A DNA stretch of 64,000 nt from Cordylochernes scorpioides (taxonomy: Eukaryota; Arthropoda; Arachnida; Pseudoscorpiones; Chernetidae): the NCBI GenBank assembly GCA_030710605.1, contig CP092868.1:31065363-31129362 (forward strand), in the 5' to 3' direction. Both the position numbers and the translations under genes were made by a program. The notes beneath the pieces were generated by a model. That model did not search any database. It had not been told where the DNA came from and was given only the letters and a program-made list of their open reading frames with translations. Positions 1 through 10,390 of this stretch are shown in pieces. The stretch's first letter is position 1, and the number at the start of each line of letters is the position of its first letter.

Positions 1-303
1 TGTACGATTGTATTCAATAGAATATTACAGAATGAAAACAAAGACGAAATTAGAAAAGTTTTGATTCAGGAATTAAAAGATGGAAGCGATAAATGTTTTG
101 TTGGACAGGTTACAAGAATCATAAATGTTTTGAACGGTTTTGATCCATGTGTTTCTATAAATATTTCGGATAATGAACAAATAAATATCATAGCCAATAA
201 GATATACGAGGAATCTGAAAATGATGAAGAATACAGGGAGAAATTTATAAAAGAGATGAAAGAGAGGGGTTTTGAAAATTATGAGGAATGGTTGTATATC
301 TAA
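1..303 (+). CDS. 3' end of a giant-virus-like hypothetical protein (partial)
   Basis: The frame is open from the first base and stops at 301-303, so the 5' end lies outside the window. About 100 codons are visible. The motif LNGFDP, followed by a segment reading SINISDNEQI and a charged tail ending EEWLYI, resembles, from memory, a C-terminal domain repeated in hypothetical proteins of large nucleocytoplasmic DNA viruses. No catalytic residues are evident and its function is unknown. It sits next to transposon-rich DNA, so an endogenous viral fragment fits better than a working host gene; assembly contamination at a contig end is also possible. Family assignment is from recollection of the motif only. 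Confidence 0.45.
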   Translation, partial: CTIVFNRILQNENKDEIRKVLIQELKDGSDKCFVGQVTRIINVLNGFDPCVSINISDNEQINIIANKIYEESENDEEYREKFIKEMKERGFENYEEWLYI

Positions 304-633
304 ATGATTAAAAAAAGGCGTTGGTCAGGCGTCAAAATGATCTTTTTTAGCGACTTTTGCCTTAATTTTCGTTACTTTAAGCCAAAAAATGGTTTATTTT
401 CACATCTTCCAAATTTATAAACTGCGCTATAAATTCCTTAGCACAGTTTTTATATTAAAATATATCAATTGATGCTTAAAAATGTTATTTTGACGCTGCT
501 TTTTGATGTCAAAAGTAGCGTCAAAATCTTCCATAAATTTGACCTTTTTTTCGTTTTTTACATATGTTTTGATGTTGAAACCTCGTAAATGTTAAATAGG
601 GGCTGCGCCAGAAACCCCGTGTTATATACAACG
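304..633. other. Non-coding flank with a 17-bp-stem hairpin (487-527)
   Basis: No gene is visible. A strong inverted repeat with arms ATTTTGACGCT and AGCGTCAAAAT, extended inward by a T/A-rich stem, lies about 185 bases after the viral-like stop codon. Mimivirus-type transcripts end at hairpins, so it could be a transcript-end hairpin; that is inference. Confidence 0.4.
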
Positions 634-1584
634 TACCAACACTTGACCTTATTTATTTATTTTCTCACATCCTTATATATATTAACCTATAGAGATATTA
701 AGACAAATTAGACACTTATTATCGGACTATATATAAAAGAACATTAAATATATTCTATATTTAAGTCTTATCTTAATGTTTGTATACTTTATTTGGCTAG
801 TTTTGTCCCACTATTTAAAAAAATTGATTAATCATAAATAAATAAATTTAATAGACTTATAAATATATTTTATTTTTGAAATTTTCTATTAATAAATGTT
901 ATATTATCAATCAAAATTCAGCTTTAATTAAAATTTATCAAACTTTTAATCTGTCAAAACAATTTGACTAAAATTAAAAATGTTTTGAAGCGTAATTTTT
1001 GTTTTTCGGAAAAGCATTTTAGAATATTTTAAAATATTGTGTGTATATACACACACACACACACATTTTAAAAACAAAAGATGAAGGCAAATGTCACAAA
1101 GGATGATGGACAATTTGATCATTTGATCATAAGTAAGCGAAGGAATTATATATAATATATTAATGTAGTTTATTTTTGACCATGTGGATTTACAAATACA
1201 TTTTCTTAAATATTTCTTACTAAAGGCATATTAAATTAGTGTAAAATAAAAATAATTTCATCGCAATAAGTATATTACGCGATAAATAAAACACAAATAT
1301 TTTATATTATTATTAAATATTTTACCGTGATATTTGAATAATTTTACGAAAATCACTTATTGGTAAATAGAATGGGTGACCCAGTAGAATTGTTCAGAAC
1401 AGGGTTTCATGAGGGAAATGGTGCTAAATGTCATTGACGAATATTTTACAAAGCAATTTTTGTATCTTAAGTAGTTTAATGAAAGAAAAATTTAATCAAA
1501 ATAAATCATTTTTATAATACAGACATCACTGTATTAGTCTAAAGACTATTCAGGTTAGGATATCAATTTGATCTGTCAAACATA

Positions 1585-1857
1585 CACCAATACCTCGCTT
1601 TGCATCGTTTCGTTTTGCGTTTTTTTCGAAGTTGCGTCGCTGCTTAATTTTTACTGATTTTCACTGTACGTCGTTAGATTTTTGAAGTTGTGTTGTTTTG
1701 GATTCAAGTCTTAATTTTTTTTTTTTGAATTTTTTTTCCTAAAATATGGCAACACCTTTGTTTTTTATTGCGCCTTCACATATTTTCACTTTGCGTCGTT
1801 TCAATTTGCGTCATGTTTTTTTGGAACGTAACCCCGACACAAAGCGAGGTATGGGTG
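1585..1857. mobile_element. MITE E (pogo/Tigger-like, TA-flanked)
   Basis: Terminal inverted repeats CACCAATACCTCGCTTTGC and its complement (GCAAAGCGAGGTATGGGTG) are bounded by TA on both sides. The interior is a degenerate palindrome. A 65-codon open frame inside is incidental. Other copies lie at 18348, 35729 and 47531. Confidence 0.75.
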
Positions 1858-2072
1858 TAATTCTAACTGAAAAGAGAACAAGTGTTTTACATCAGTATGA
1901 AGGGATGTTGTTATACTTGGCAGGACTGCTTTCTTGTTACTGACCTTTCATTTAAAAGATGAAAACGAGGGAATATATTGATAGAAAGTAAGAAACTGTC
2001 TTGTTATGATATCATTCCAACTTACAATCACTTCCACCAGGTGTATAATGCTGAGAAGAGGAGATAAATATG

Positions 2073-2345
2073 ATACATTAGCGTGCTGTTATCAAAATTC
2101 GAAACTATTATAGACGCGCGCGAATGATTCTTTTTAAAAATAAACAATTTCTACTGCCTTTACTGCAATGGAAAAATTAATGGGAGAGCCTAGTTCATCA
2201 GTGGTGAACCCTCCCAGCTGTTTAAACTGGTGAAACCACTGATGAGCCAGGCTCTCCCATTAATTTTTCCATTGCAGTAAGGACAGTAGAAATTGTTTAT
2301 TTTTAAAAAGAATCATACGCGTCTATAATAGTTTTGAATTTTGAT
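2073..2345. mobile_element. Palindromic element, family G, with 13-bp TSD
   Basis: The word GGAGATAAATATG occurs exactly at 2060-2072 and 2346-2358 and brackets a near-perfect palindrome. Its arms run from TCAAAATTCGAAACTATTA inward to a shared core that includes TACTGCAATGG and GGGAGAGCC. A 13-bp duplication points to target-primed (retro-type) insertion rather than cut-and-paste. The right-arm copy (47110-47290) is truncated at the inner end. A one-armed relative is at 14631-14984. Confidence 0.65.
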
Positions 2346-2445
2346 GGAGATAAATATGGCAAGAAATCTTCATACCTCCCCCAATATCATTTCAGTACAC
2401 ATGAATAATGAATGCTTTAGAACTACAAAGTAATAAGACCAAATA

Positions 2446-2623
2446 CAGTAGAACCTCCTTTTAGTGTACACCCTGCTAGCAGACACCTCTCTACAAAGGA
2501 CAGTTTTCATTTACAAAATTACCATTTTTGCTATATAGCAACTCTCCAGTAAGAGGACACCTCTCTCTAAAGGACACTTTGGCTCTGCAATTAGGTGTTG
2601 TCCTTTACAGGGAGGTTCTACTG
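2446..2623. mobile_element. MITE A (TIR CAGTAGAACCTCC)
   Basis: The 178-bp element begins CAGTAGAACCTCC and ends GGGAGGTTCTACTG between TA dinucleotides, which is the ending style of pogo/Tigger-derived MITEs. It has no coding capacity. Confidence 0.8.
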
Positions 2624-2954
2624 TAATTTAATATTGTGTGGTGTTCTGTCAACAGTGTTGTTACCATCATCAGACAAAAGAATAAATGAAAACAAAAAAA
2701 TAACTATTTATTCTTTTGTCTGATGATGTTAAAAATGCTTGTTGCTGAAATGTCACACACTATTTATTTGGATGTGGTCTTATTACCTTGTAGTTCTAAT
2801 CTATAATCCAAATTGTACCTTAACAAAGAATGGTTTAGTAAGTGGTATGAACATCAAACATGTGTTTTTACATCATTTTGTACATTGATGCACAACTATC
2901 ATTCATTTCGATAAGGCACAATTTGGATTATAGATTATAAACACAAGGTCTCTT

Positions 2955-3100
2955 CTTTCTTATATCCACTCAATCATATTAGGGTATCAAGCTTGTAGAG
3001 CTTGTTGATGGTGTCTGCCGGGGAGGAGTAGAGCTCATCAATGGATGAGTCAATACAGTCAATCAGTAGAAGGGCCACCATACCCGAAAGCTTGAGCATT
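2955..3100 (-). mobile_element. 5'-truncated LINE 3' end (DTLI family)
   Basis: Read on the minus strand, the segment encodes a tail ending in SIDELYSSPADTINKLYKL and DTLI before a stop, then a 3' UTR with GTGGAGATAAGAAAG. The same tail recurs at about 8165-8285 (-), 17770-17870 (-), 42190-42262 (+) and 46790-46905 (+), sometimes with a GAA-type tail. It is a dispersed LINE 3' fragment of unassigned clade. Confidence 0.55.
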
Positions 3101-3299
3101 ATTAAACGTTTTTAAAAAAAGAAACGCAACCTCGGAGGCTTTATTATTTTGTCCTAAAGATTTCACAGAGGTTATAACAAGGTAATAAGACCAAATAAAT
3201 AAATAGTGTGTGACGTTTCGGTAACAATGCTTCACACACTATTTATTTATTTGAATTTGGTCTTACACCTTGTGTTTATCATTCATTTCTTAAGTCTTG

Positions 3300-3491
3300 A
3301 ACCACAAAAGAGTATCCAGTAGGCTTCCCTGAGCAGACTACATCATAAAAACATGGCTAGACCTTATCATGTCAGACCAAGTCATGAGGAGCCTTTCAGC
3401 TGAAACAGAGTTTCTGATTAAAGATCATCTCCAGGAGAGACTGCATTTATCCATGTGTTTAGGCTATGGTCTCTCATGGGAGACTAATGTA
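3300..3491 (+). other. Short open, coding-like segment, unrecognised
   Basis: A frame from about 3343 reads roughly 50 codons without a stop, including TWLDLIMSDQVM and LIKDHLQERLHL, and is conserved in the right arm at about 46455-46650. There is no start codon and no recognised domain. It could be an old retroelement fragment or exon. Confidence 0.25.
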
Positions 3492-4742
3492 CAATAGAAC
3501 CTCCATGAGAGGACACTCATGATAGAGGACACCTCTCTACACAGTTTTCATTTGTAAAATTACCATTTTTACTACAGTCAAACCTCTTTAATTCAACACC
3601 CCAAGGGATCAGAGCTTTCGGTTGAATTAAAAGAAGTGTTGAATTAAGGTTAGATAATTAGCTAATCATCTAACTCACTAAAATATTATTTTTTAAAAAT
3701 TGCTTTGTAATATAAATTAATGATATTAATTGAAACCATTGTATGTGTACTTTTTTGTTTTATTTTCATGATTAACTTTAGTATCAGGAACAAAATGGCA
3801 ATAATACATATTTTTGAAACATAAATAATTACAAATAATATTTTATTCTAATTGAAGAATATAGCAGTTGAAAGGAAATAAATATGGAAAATAAAAAGAA
3901 AATTTAAAAATAATCATGAAGATCTTTTTGAAAATTCCTTTATAGATGTCAGTTTTTGCACTGAAATCCTATTCAGGATGTATTCCAGATGCTCTTTTAA
4001 AAAAAAAACATGCATGTCTTTATTCCTCTGGAATGTGTTTAAAAAAAACAAAGAGTTTTTAATGTATTAAAGGCATCCACTGCTGCTGCAGGTGTTATTG
4101 ATTTTGTGTTTAAATCTTTTATAATAACACGGAGATGGAATATTGAAATAAAATGTTATCATAATCATTGTGGCTACATTTTATTGAAGATTTATTTATT
4201 TAAAAGAAAATTATTTGTAAATTTTAAAATAACTAAAATATTTCAATGATGAAAATTAAAAAGAAAATAATATTATTAATTAGAGCACAAAGCCTAAATT
4301 CCCACTTGGAAAAAAAATAAAACAATAACACTTACGACATTGCGCAACGGCACTGCAAAGTGAAACTTAAACTAACAGAAACCAAAAGTGCGCAGGCGCG
4401 ATCCTATCGGCGCCCGCCGATCGTCGCCGCTTCTGCCGCGGTAATAAATTTTTAGCAGTTAAGTTGTAGGTAAAAAGACATTCAACTGTCGAAATTCGAA
4501 TTTTAAAATGGTCTAACTATAGGAACTGTCGTATTATCGATACTGTCGAATTACGGTTTGTTATTTGAAAGGCCGGAGGTCGGGACATCAAAATATGGTT
4601 GAATTAAGGTAGAGTGTCGAATTTGTATGTGTCGAATTAACGAGGTTATACTGTATTTAGAAACTCTCCTGAAAGAGGACACCTCTTCTTAAAGGACACT
4701 TTGACTCTGTAATTAGGTGACCTTTACAGGGAGGTTCTACAG
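3492..4742. mobile_element. MITE A split by element C
   Basis: Left part 3492-3572 and right part 4656-4742 together make one MITE A copy, with element C inserted at a TA in the middle. The nesting gives relative age: A is older than C. Confidence 0.75.
3575..4653. mobile_element. Element C, ~1.08-kb non-autonomous TA-flanked transposon
   Basis: It begins CAGTCAAACCTCTTTAATTC and ends GTTAATTCGA-type sequence reading into CGAGGTTATACTG, flanked by TA, consistent with a pogo/Tigger-like deletion derivative. No transposase frame is seen. A G+C-rich patch at about 4390-4445, with nested GGCGCC and CGATCG words, stands out in otherwise AT-rich DNA. The right-arm copy is 45079-46373. Confidence 0.65.
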
Positions 4743-4777
4743 TAGTTAAAGTATGTTATTATTATTAATTAGTCGTA

Positions 4778-4928
4778 CAGTAGAACCTCTCTCTAAAGGA
4801 CAGAACTTAGTTGCAGAGCCAAAATTTTCTTTAAGGAGAGGTATGTCTTACTGGAGAGTTGCTAAATAATACATTTTTGATGATGAAAACTGTCCTATGT
4901 AGAGAGGTGTCCTCTAGCAAGAGTGTCA
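4778..4928. mobile_element. Degenerate MITE A
   Basis: It begins CAGTAGAACCTCTCTC and keeps the conserved interior words for about 150 bp. The far end is eroded into a family-F hairpin. The right-arm counterpart is 44425-44582. Confidence 0.6.
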
Positions 4929-5188
4929 AGGTAACAAGACCAAATCCAAATAAATAAATAGTGTTGTTACATTTCGGTAACAGCATTGTTACGATCATCA
5001 AACAAAAGTACTGAATAAGTTTAGAAACATAAGGTGATGACCAAATTCAAATAAATTTTTGAAATGCCTTTGATATAACAGTAACAGCGTTGTTACTGAA
5101 TCATCAAAAACCTTTTAATAATTAATTATTATTGGTCTTGTTACTTTTTAAAACAATATAAAATTGAGGAAACATTCACTCAAGAAGA

Positions 5189-5218
5189 ACCCAGACAAAG
5201 CTTGGGTCATTCAGCTAG
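5189..5218 (+). other. Possible Helitron 3' end
   Basis: A hairpin built on ACCCA...TGGGT is followed a few bases later by CTAG and then T, the layout of a Helitron terminus. The matching 5' end was not located. The inverted counterpart is near 43922. Confidence 0.3.
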
Positions 5219-5251
5219 TCTTTTAATAAAAAAATTGCTCAATACATGATT

Positions 5252-5505
5252 CTATTGATAAGGCACAATTTGGATTATAGATTATAAACACAAGGTAATA
5301 AGATCAAATCCAAATAAATAAATAGTGTGTGACGTTTCGGTAACAGCGTTGTTACCATCTTCAGACAAAAGTACTGAATGAGAATGCTGTGGTAAAATTT
5401 CTCATTCAGTACTTTTGTCTGAAGATGGTAACAACACTGTTACCGAAACATCACACACTATTTATTTATTTGGATTTGGTCTTATTACCTTGTGTTTATG
5501 ATTCT
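5252..5505. mobile_element. Family F palindrome with hammerhead-like cores (left arm)
   Basis: Opposed arms each read CACACACTATTTATTTATT into the GGTCTTATTACCTTGTG end. A hammerhead-like core on the minus strand spans 5331-5364 (CTGAAGA, a 7-bp stem, GAAACGTC); the plus-strand core starting at 5419 has GAAACATC, a G-to-A change. The right-arm equivalent is 43650-43870. Confidence 0.6.
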
Positions 5506-5617
5506 ATTGAGTACAAATATCAGGTCTCCAGGGAAAAGTATCTTTTCAAATATCTTTTTAATCTCTAGCTTGCAGGCACGAATTCCCTTTTACAGGAGAA
5601 ACACCCTTCTACCACGA

Positions 5618-5803
5618 TAAGGCACAATTTGGATTATAGATTATAAACACAAGGTAATGAGACCAAATCCAAATAAATAAATAGTGTGTGACGGTAACAG
5701 CGTTGTTACCATCTTCAGTTGATTGACTGAAGACAGTAACAACATTGTTACCGAAACGTCACACACTTTATTTATTTGGATTTGGTCTCATTACCTTGTG
5801 TTT
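5618..5803. mobile_element. Family F palindrome, shorter copy
   Basis: Arms are as in the previous copy, with a shorter centre (CAGTTGATTGACTG). The minus-strand core has lost part of the GAAACGTC block; the plus-strand core keeps GAAACGTC. In the right arm the equivalent element is interrupted by a 320-bp insertion (43187-43506). Confidence 0.55.
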
Positions 5804-6132
5804 AGCCTTCTACCATGTCTTCTCTCCTGTAGAAGGGTGTTTGTGCCAGAAAACTAGAGATTAAAAAGGTTTTTGAAAAGATACTTTTCCCTGGAGATTA
5901 ATTTTACTTTAATATTGATATAAAGTGTTGTGTCAATATTAGAAGTACAGCAACTAGCACTTGAGCATGACCTCTTATTTCACTCTCATTCTTTAAACTA
6001 ACTGACATCAATTAATGTCCGATTATATACACATAAAAATTTACATAATGGACGCCTTAAAGAATGCAAATCTATTTACATACACAACATAAAGGATTAT
6101 TTTATTGACATGATTCTGTCTGAAATATAGAA

Positions 6133-6342
6133 ATGTCATCCCAGTTTGATGCTGTCACATGTGTCAACTCTCACATCACATGGGATGTCACAGAGGTAAC
6201 AGACCTGTCCACTGCCCTCAAAGACTGTTCCCCTGAGGTGGCTGAGAAGATCCTCCTGGAGTACCTCAACAACCCGGCTCTAAGCAAGGCCACCAATGAA
6301 TTCTTTGAAAAAGCCAATGGCCGCATGTCAAAGGAGGTAAAT
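6133..6342 (+). CDS. Exon-like coding segment, unrecognised
   Basis: An open frame includes the conserved-looking stretches TALKDCSPEVAEKILLEYL and NEFFEKANGRMSKE, then meets a good donor site (GAG followed by GTAAAT) at about 6340. The 5' edge may be an acceptor near 6130 (AAATATAG) or one near 6195. The predicted peptide is acidic and helical-looking, with no family I recognise. It is present nearly unchanged at about 42490-42690 on the opposite strand. It could be a real internal exon of a gene whose other exons lie outside the window. Confidence 0.4.
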
Positions 6343-6399
6343 GATCTCTTTTTTTTTAAACTACATGATGGTTCTGTAGATGTTGTTGTGTGACATAAA

Positions 6400-7085
6400 T
6401 CACTAGTCTATAGGAGACAATAAATGTAAGCAACATGCACAAGTAACACATGTGAAGAATCCCAATATTGATGTTTGGGGTGACTAGCATATTTCTCAAC
6501 CGTGTTCTCATCCCTGGAACATAGGTCACGTTGGCTTCTCCAGACATGGTAGCATTTATATCTTCTACTTTCTTATCTCCACTCAATCATATTAGGGTGT
6601 CAAGGTTGTAAAGCTTGTTGATGGTATCTGTTGACAACTATCATGACTGGGTGGCAGTCATACTTAGCTCCAAAAAAAAATGGCTACCTCTGACATGAGG
6701 AACAGATGCCATGTGCAGCCGCTCCTAACATGGAGTACAAACACTGCTCATCCTGTATCCCTGGATTAGGAGCCCTTACAGGGTACTATCAGCCAGGCAA
6801 ACTGAGCCCAGGTTTTTTTAGTGAGCTTGTTACTGCTCCCCCTCCTCCTTTTTCATCCTGGCTTGGGACTGGCAAAGGCGGAGTTATAAAGGAGACAATA
6901 AATGTAGGCTCTTAACTACATGCACAAGTAACACATGTGAAGAATCCCAATATTGATGTTTGGGGTGACTAGCATATTTCTCAACCGTGTTCTCATCCCT
7001 GGAACATAGGTCGTGTCGGCTTCCCCAGATGTGGTAGCATTTATATGAATATTTGAAGTCCATAAGTCTCCATGATGGAGAGCTG
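6400..7085. repeat. Two ~165-bp direct repeats around a LINE-tail segment
   Basis: Segments at about 6413-6575 and 6891-7052 are near-identical direct repeats; on the minus strand both encode a short frame with MSGEANVTYVPGMRTRLRN or a close variant, ending LHMCYLCM. Between them lies a segment (6595-6890) with the GGAGCCCTTACAGGGTACTA word that recurs at 22832-23044, 39888-40103 and 41913-42122. It is a dispersed repeat module; the function of the small frame is unknown. Confidence 0.55.
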
Positions 7086-7393
7086 CTGTCATAGGATCCA
7101 CCACATGACAGTCAGACTTTGTCCCCCTAATAGCAAATATAGTAACAAATGTAACTAAAGCAACACTTTACCAAACTGGGAAAAGTCTTCTCACATACCC
7201 AGTAGACCACTGCTTGTTTATTCTGGTATAATAATTGAACTGGTTAGAGAGAGATGGGTGATATATAAACTTCAAATAATAAACAAGGATTAAAATTACG
7301 AATATAATCGATGATCTGATAAAACCTAGCAAAAATTCTCTGTCACTTAAAAACAGTTTTTGACAATGATTCAACAGAATACTTATCTTTATT

Positions 7394-7670
7394 AACTCTC
7401 AGGAGGAGGAGAGTAGAAACCCTCGATTTTTGACAGCCATGACCTGGGATTGAATCCCGAATTGGACCCTTTTTTTTTTTCAGAGAGGAATTCTATTTGT
7501 CAGATATCCTAGTCTTGCATAAGTCCTACCTCACCACTGAGTGTGAGTAATCAAACAGGACTCTGGTACACACTTGTAAGTGCAAAATGCTTTCTACATG
7601 TGGTGCACTTACAATAAAAGCATCCACTGACTACCCTCCATGATTATCACGGCTTATACAACATGTACTT
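7394..7670 (+). mobile_element. Diverged tRNA-derived SINE
   Basis: It shows the same order of blocks as the SINE at 7725 (GGATTGAATCCCG box-B-like word, AAGTCCTACC, GTAAGTGCAAA, GATTATCA near the 3' end) but many substitutions and a damaged head. It is an old copy. Confidence 0.6.
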
Positions 7671-7724
7671 GGGATAAGTCTTCTTCTCTCTTATCTCCAC
7701 TCAATCACATTAAGGTCTTTTTTT

Positions 7725-8034
7725 GGGGGGTCGGTGGAAGGCTGGTTAAACCGTTTGGTTTTCGACCACTACGACCCGAGTTCGATTCCCGCATTGGACA
7801 CTTTTTTCTGTTAAAAAAAAATGCTCCAATGGCCCCCCCGATTCTTGCAAAAGTCCAACCCCACCAGCGAGTGCAAGTAACCAAACGGGGCTCTGGCACA
7901 TTTGTAAGTGCAAAGTCGAACTGCTTTCACATGTGTAGACATGTGGTGCGCTTACAGTAAAAGCAGTCGCTAACTACCCACCATGATTATCATGACCTGT
8001 ACCACGTGTACTAGGGATAAGCAAAAAAAAAAAA
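7725..8034 (+). mobile_element. tRNA-derived SINE
   Basis: The head GTCGGTGGAAGGCTGGTTA resembles an A-box region and GAGTTCGATTCCC a Pol III B box about 50 bases further on. A tRNA-unrelated body follows, ending CTAGGGATAAGC plus poly-A. Flanks share AAGGT. Related copies are at 29876-30199 (-), 36734-37040 (+), 37230-37535 (-), with 3' fragments near 13703 and 31577. Confidence 0.75.
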
Positions 8035-8164
8035 GGTATCTTTTAGGGATACTTTGACAAACACGAGCACATAAATCCGCATCAAGAAGATTAAATTTTT
8101 CTTCTAGTGCAATTTTCATTTGCTTCTAAAGTCTTGAGTTTTAGTTATTGTCAGATAGTTATCC

Positions 8165-8285
8165 AGTGGTTAGTCTTCTTCTTTCTTATCTCCACTCAAT
8201 CATATTAAGGTATCAAGCTTGTAAAGCTTGAGATTTTTGATGGTGTCTGCCGGGGAAGAGTAGAGCTCATCAATGGATGAGTCAA
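8165..8285 (-). mobile_element. LINE 3' end fragment (DTLI family)
   Basis: The minus strand carries the SSPADTI coding tail and the GTGGAGATAAGAAAG 3' UTR. Between it and the gap, 8401-8513 repeats the 7165-7260 sequence (TCTTCTCACATACC, GGTATAATAATTGAACTGG). Confidence 0.5.
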
Positions 8286-8513
8286 ATATAAGTAAGAAGA
8301 TCTATAAAATGGAGCTCAAGGAGGTATTAAGAGGTATCAACATGGGAAAACTAAGACAAAGTAACATAGAAAACTAAGGCAAAGAACATAATAAGTGGCC
8401 ATTCTACTCAACAAGCTTGGGATAAGTCTTCTCACATACCTAGTAGACCACTGCATGCATATTCTGGTATAATAATTGAACTGGTTAGGGAGAGGAGGGT
8501 GATATAGCTAGTT

Positions 8514-8613
8514 NNNNNNNNNNNNNNNNNNNNNNNNNNNNNNNNNNNNNNNNNNNNNNNNNNNNNNNNNNNNNNNNNNNNNNNNNNNNNNNNNNNNNNN
8601 NNNNNNNNNNNNN
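8514..8613. other. Assembly gap (100 N)
   Basis: Exactly 100 unknown bases, the conventional scaffold gap of unknown size. It separates the contig carrying the left inverted arm from the contig carrying duplication copy 1. Confidence 0.98.
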
Positions 8614-9316
8614 AATTTTTCATTACCCCCCCCCCCCGAGGGTAATTTTTTTGCTGCCCCCCAGGTGGCCTCGATATTATTGGTATGTACTCCCGTTTCT
8701 GGATCTTTAAAATGTAATTTATGGTTAACAACAAGGTGGTCGAAACCTTCCAGCCTGTAGTAGGATCGAAACCCATCCGAAACAATGGTGGTGCCAGGCA
8801 GAACATATTTTTTGATAGCCGCGATGAGAGTATGCGCCCTACGGTCGGCGACAACCTCGAAAAAAAAATCTTTAGTTTAAACGTCGACACCGCCAAAAAC
8901 CCAATATCCAGTAGCAGTTTTGGCACAATGATTTCTAGTTTTCTTATTATGGCCAAACAGGCTCTCGTCTATTTGTACCTGTTTGCCAACACCACCAATT
9001 TTAGGAGGGTTGCCAGATAAAGAAGGTAACAAACTTCCCTGCAAAAGTTAACCCAATTAGTTACTGAGTCCTCTGATACACCGGACTGCTCTGAAATGGT
9101 CTTTATGTCGCTCTTGACCACCCACAGAGCAGTCATTATTATAATTTTGTTTAGTTTCAATCTGGATTTCTCAAACCAAGTTCCCTTTTGGATACTTGTT
9201 CGAACACTATGCACCCCAATTTTTTTAGAAGTACATCTGCATCTCCATATGATGAGCCGATTTCTGACACTTTCGTCCCGAAATCCATGAGGCTCTTTCA
9301 TTCTCAGGGAGTTCAC
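8614..9316 (-). pseudogene. Diverged Merlin (ISXO2-like) transposase copy
   Basis: Reading from 9316 downward: a helix-turn-helix-like segment (SKKIGVHS, WFEKS, SEQSGVSEDSV), then after frameshifts near 8969 the DDE motifs IDESLFGH, SDGFRSYY and NNIEATWG. The N-terminal zinc-ribbon cysteines of the array copies are replaced. Several frameshifts make it inactive. The closest relative in the window is the diverged segment at 60600-60790. The low-coordinate end runs into the assembly gap, so C-terminal truncation may be artificial. Confidence 0.75.
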
Positions 9317-9824
9317 GAAATATTACATCCTGCTATATAAATAAGTATAATTTGCATGTATCCTGCGTGCACTGGGGTTAAAAAAAAATAAGACAACTAT
9401 TTTTTTTTTATTAAGACTACAAAATATATTTATTTATCTCTTAAAACTGGAAAAACACAAAGATAAGAAATAAAAATAAATAAAATGGGCAATGAGGATA
9501 GATTGTGAGAAAATACATGAATATAACTGGTTAAAAACAAATATTATCGAAAGTTACTTAACTCTTAGTGCTTCAGTTGGATGGCTGGGAGATTCCTTCC
9601 ACTAAATCTTCTAGACTACATTTTTTTTTTTGGTTAAATTTTCATGAGCCTGACTCTCCTATATCTCTCCAAGACTGGCCTCTCCTATATCTGCTCTCTG
9701 GCTGGCTCTAACTGTCCTTTTTTATTTCTCCCCCAGGGTGACCAAAAAAAAATCATGACTAAAATAAAAATAATAATAAATCTTTATCTGGTCATCCTCT
9801 GTGAAAAAAAAAATTGAAAATCAC
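9317..9824. other. AT-rich stretch without a gene
   Basis: Homopolymers and TATTTATTT-type sequence, plus a pyrimidine-rich segment near 9650-9740 with repeated CTCCTATATCT. It may include the 3' UTR of the minus-strand LINE that follows. Nothing codes convincingly. Confidence 0.5.
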
Positions 9825-10325
9825 CTACCATCTACCATCGGTATAAATAGTTATTGCATTTTTAGGAATGTTATTAATTATTTCTAATGATAATTGTTTT
9901 AAGTATTCTGGATTTTGGCATTGTTTGTTGGTGGGTTCATTTAAAGAGGCATTAAAAATAACATTTTGTAGTGGTTCGCATGGAGAAATTTTTTCTGCTA
10001 AATAATTTTTTTCTACTTTATATTTTAAAAATCCATTTCTTTTGGCCAGGTGGAGAGGGCCTTCTTTTTTGAGTCTTAGATTGGATTCCCAATTAAGTAT
10101 GTAATTGGAAGTTCTGTGTTTGTTTCCATAACTCTTGATTTTGTTTATATATTTTGGCAGATTGTAGCTTCTTCTATCCTTTAAGGGCATAATGTCTGCC
10201 TCGTAAAGTACAATATCATTAGGGCAGGTATTTCGAATACCTGTAATAATTCTAGCTGGTTCTTGTAGATTGTAGGGTTGGCGGTGATGAATTCCTCCTC
10301 TCATGTGTCCCAGAAGGATTTGCAA
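9825..10325 (-). pseudogene. LINE ORF2 fragment: post-RT connection to RNase H
   Basis: A 166-codon frame reads LQEPARIITGIRNT, then a region with EADIMPLKDRRSY, and ends NAITIYTDG, the start of an RNase H domain (first catalytic Asp). This is the linker between reverse transcriptase and RNase H in I/Jockey-group LINEs. RT proper is missing: the zinc-knuckle ORF1 piece lies immediately upstream, so the element is internally deleted. The RNase H domain is cut right after its first strand. Confidence 0.7.
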
Positions 10326-10390
10326 AGATGGTTAAAAAGGGTACGGCGTGAGGCTAGTTTCAGGATCTCCATCAGGGAGGTCCTTGTAGC

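Larger units (their letters stand above)
634..7322. repeat. Left arm of a ~7-kb inverted repeat
   Basis: The segment is the reverse complement of 41276-48749, beginning at TACCAACACTTGACC (634) opposite the same word ending at 48749. Order and content match: MITE E, palindrome G, MITE A with nested element C, family-F hairpins, the exon-like piece at 6133, and the repeats at 6400-7100. Differences are small substitutions plus whole-element insertions in one arm. The left arm is wholly on the first contig and the right arm on the third, so the inversion may come from scaffolding of a second haplotype. Confidence 0.9.

Noticed and set aside
1746..1943. 65-codon frame (also at 47445-47642) as a gene
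   Set aside because: It lies inside MITE E and starts within its palindrome; conserved only because the element is duplicated.
8614..9316. Bacterial contamination because of ISXO2-like transposase
   Set aside because: Merlin elements of this type are native to animal genomes, and this copy is decayed and embedded among animal repeats.
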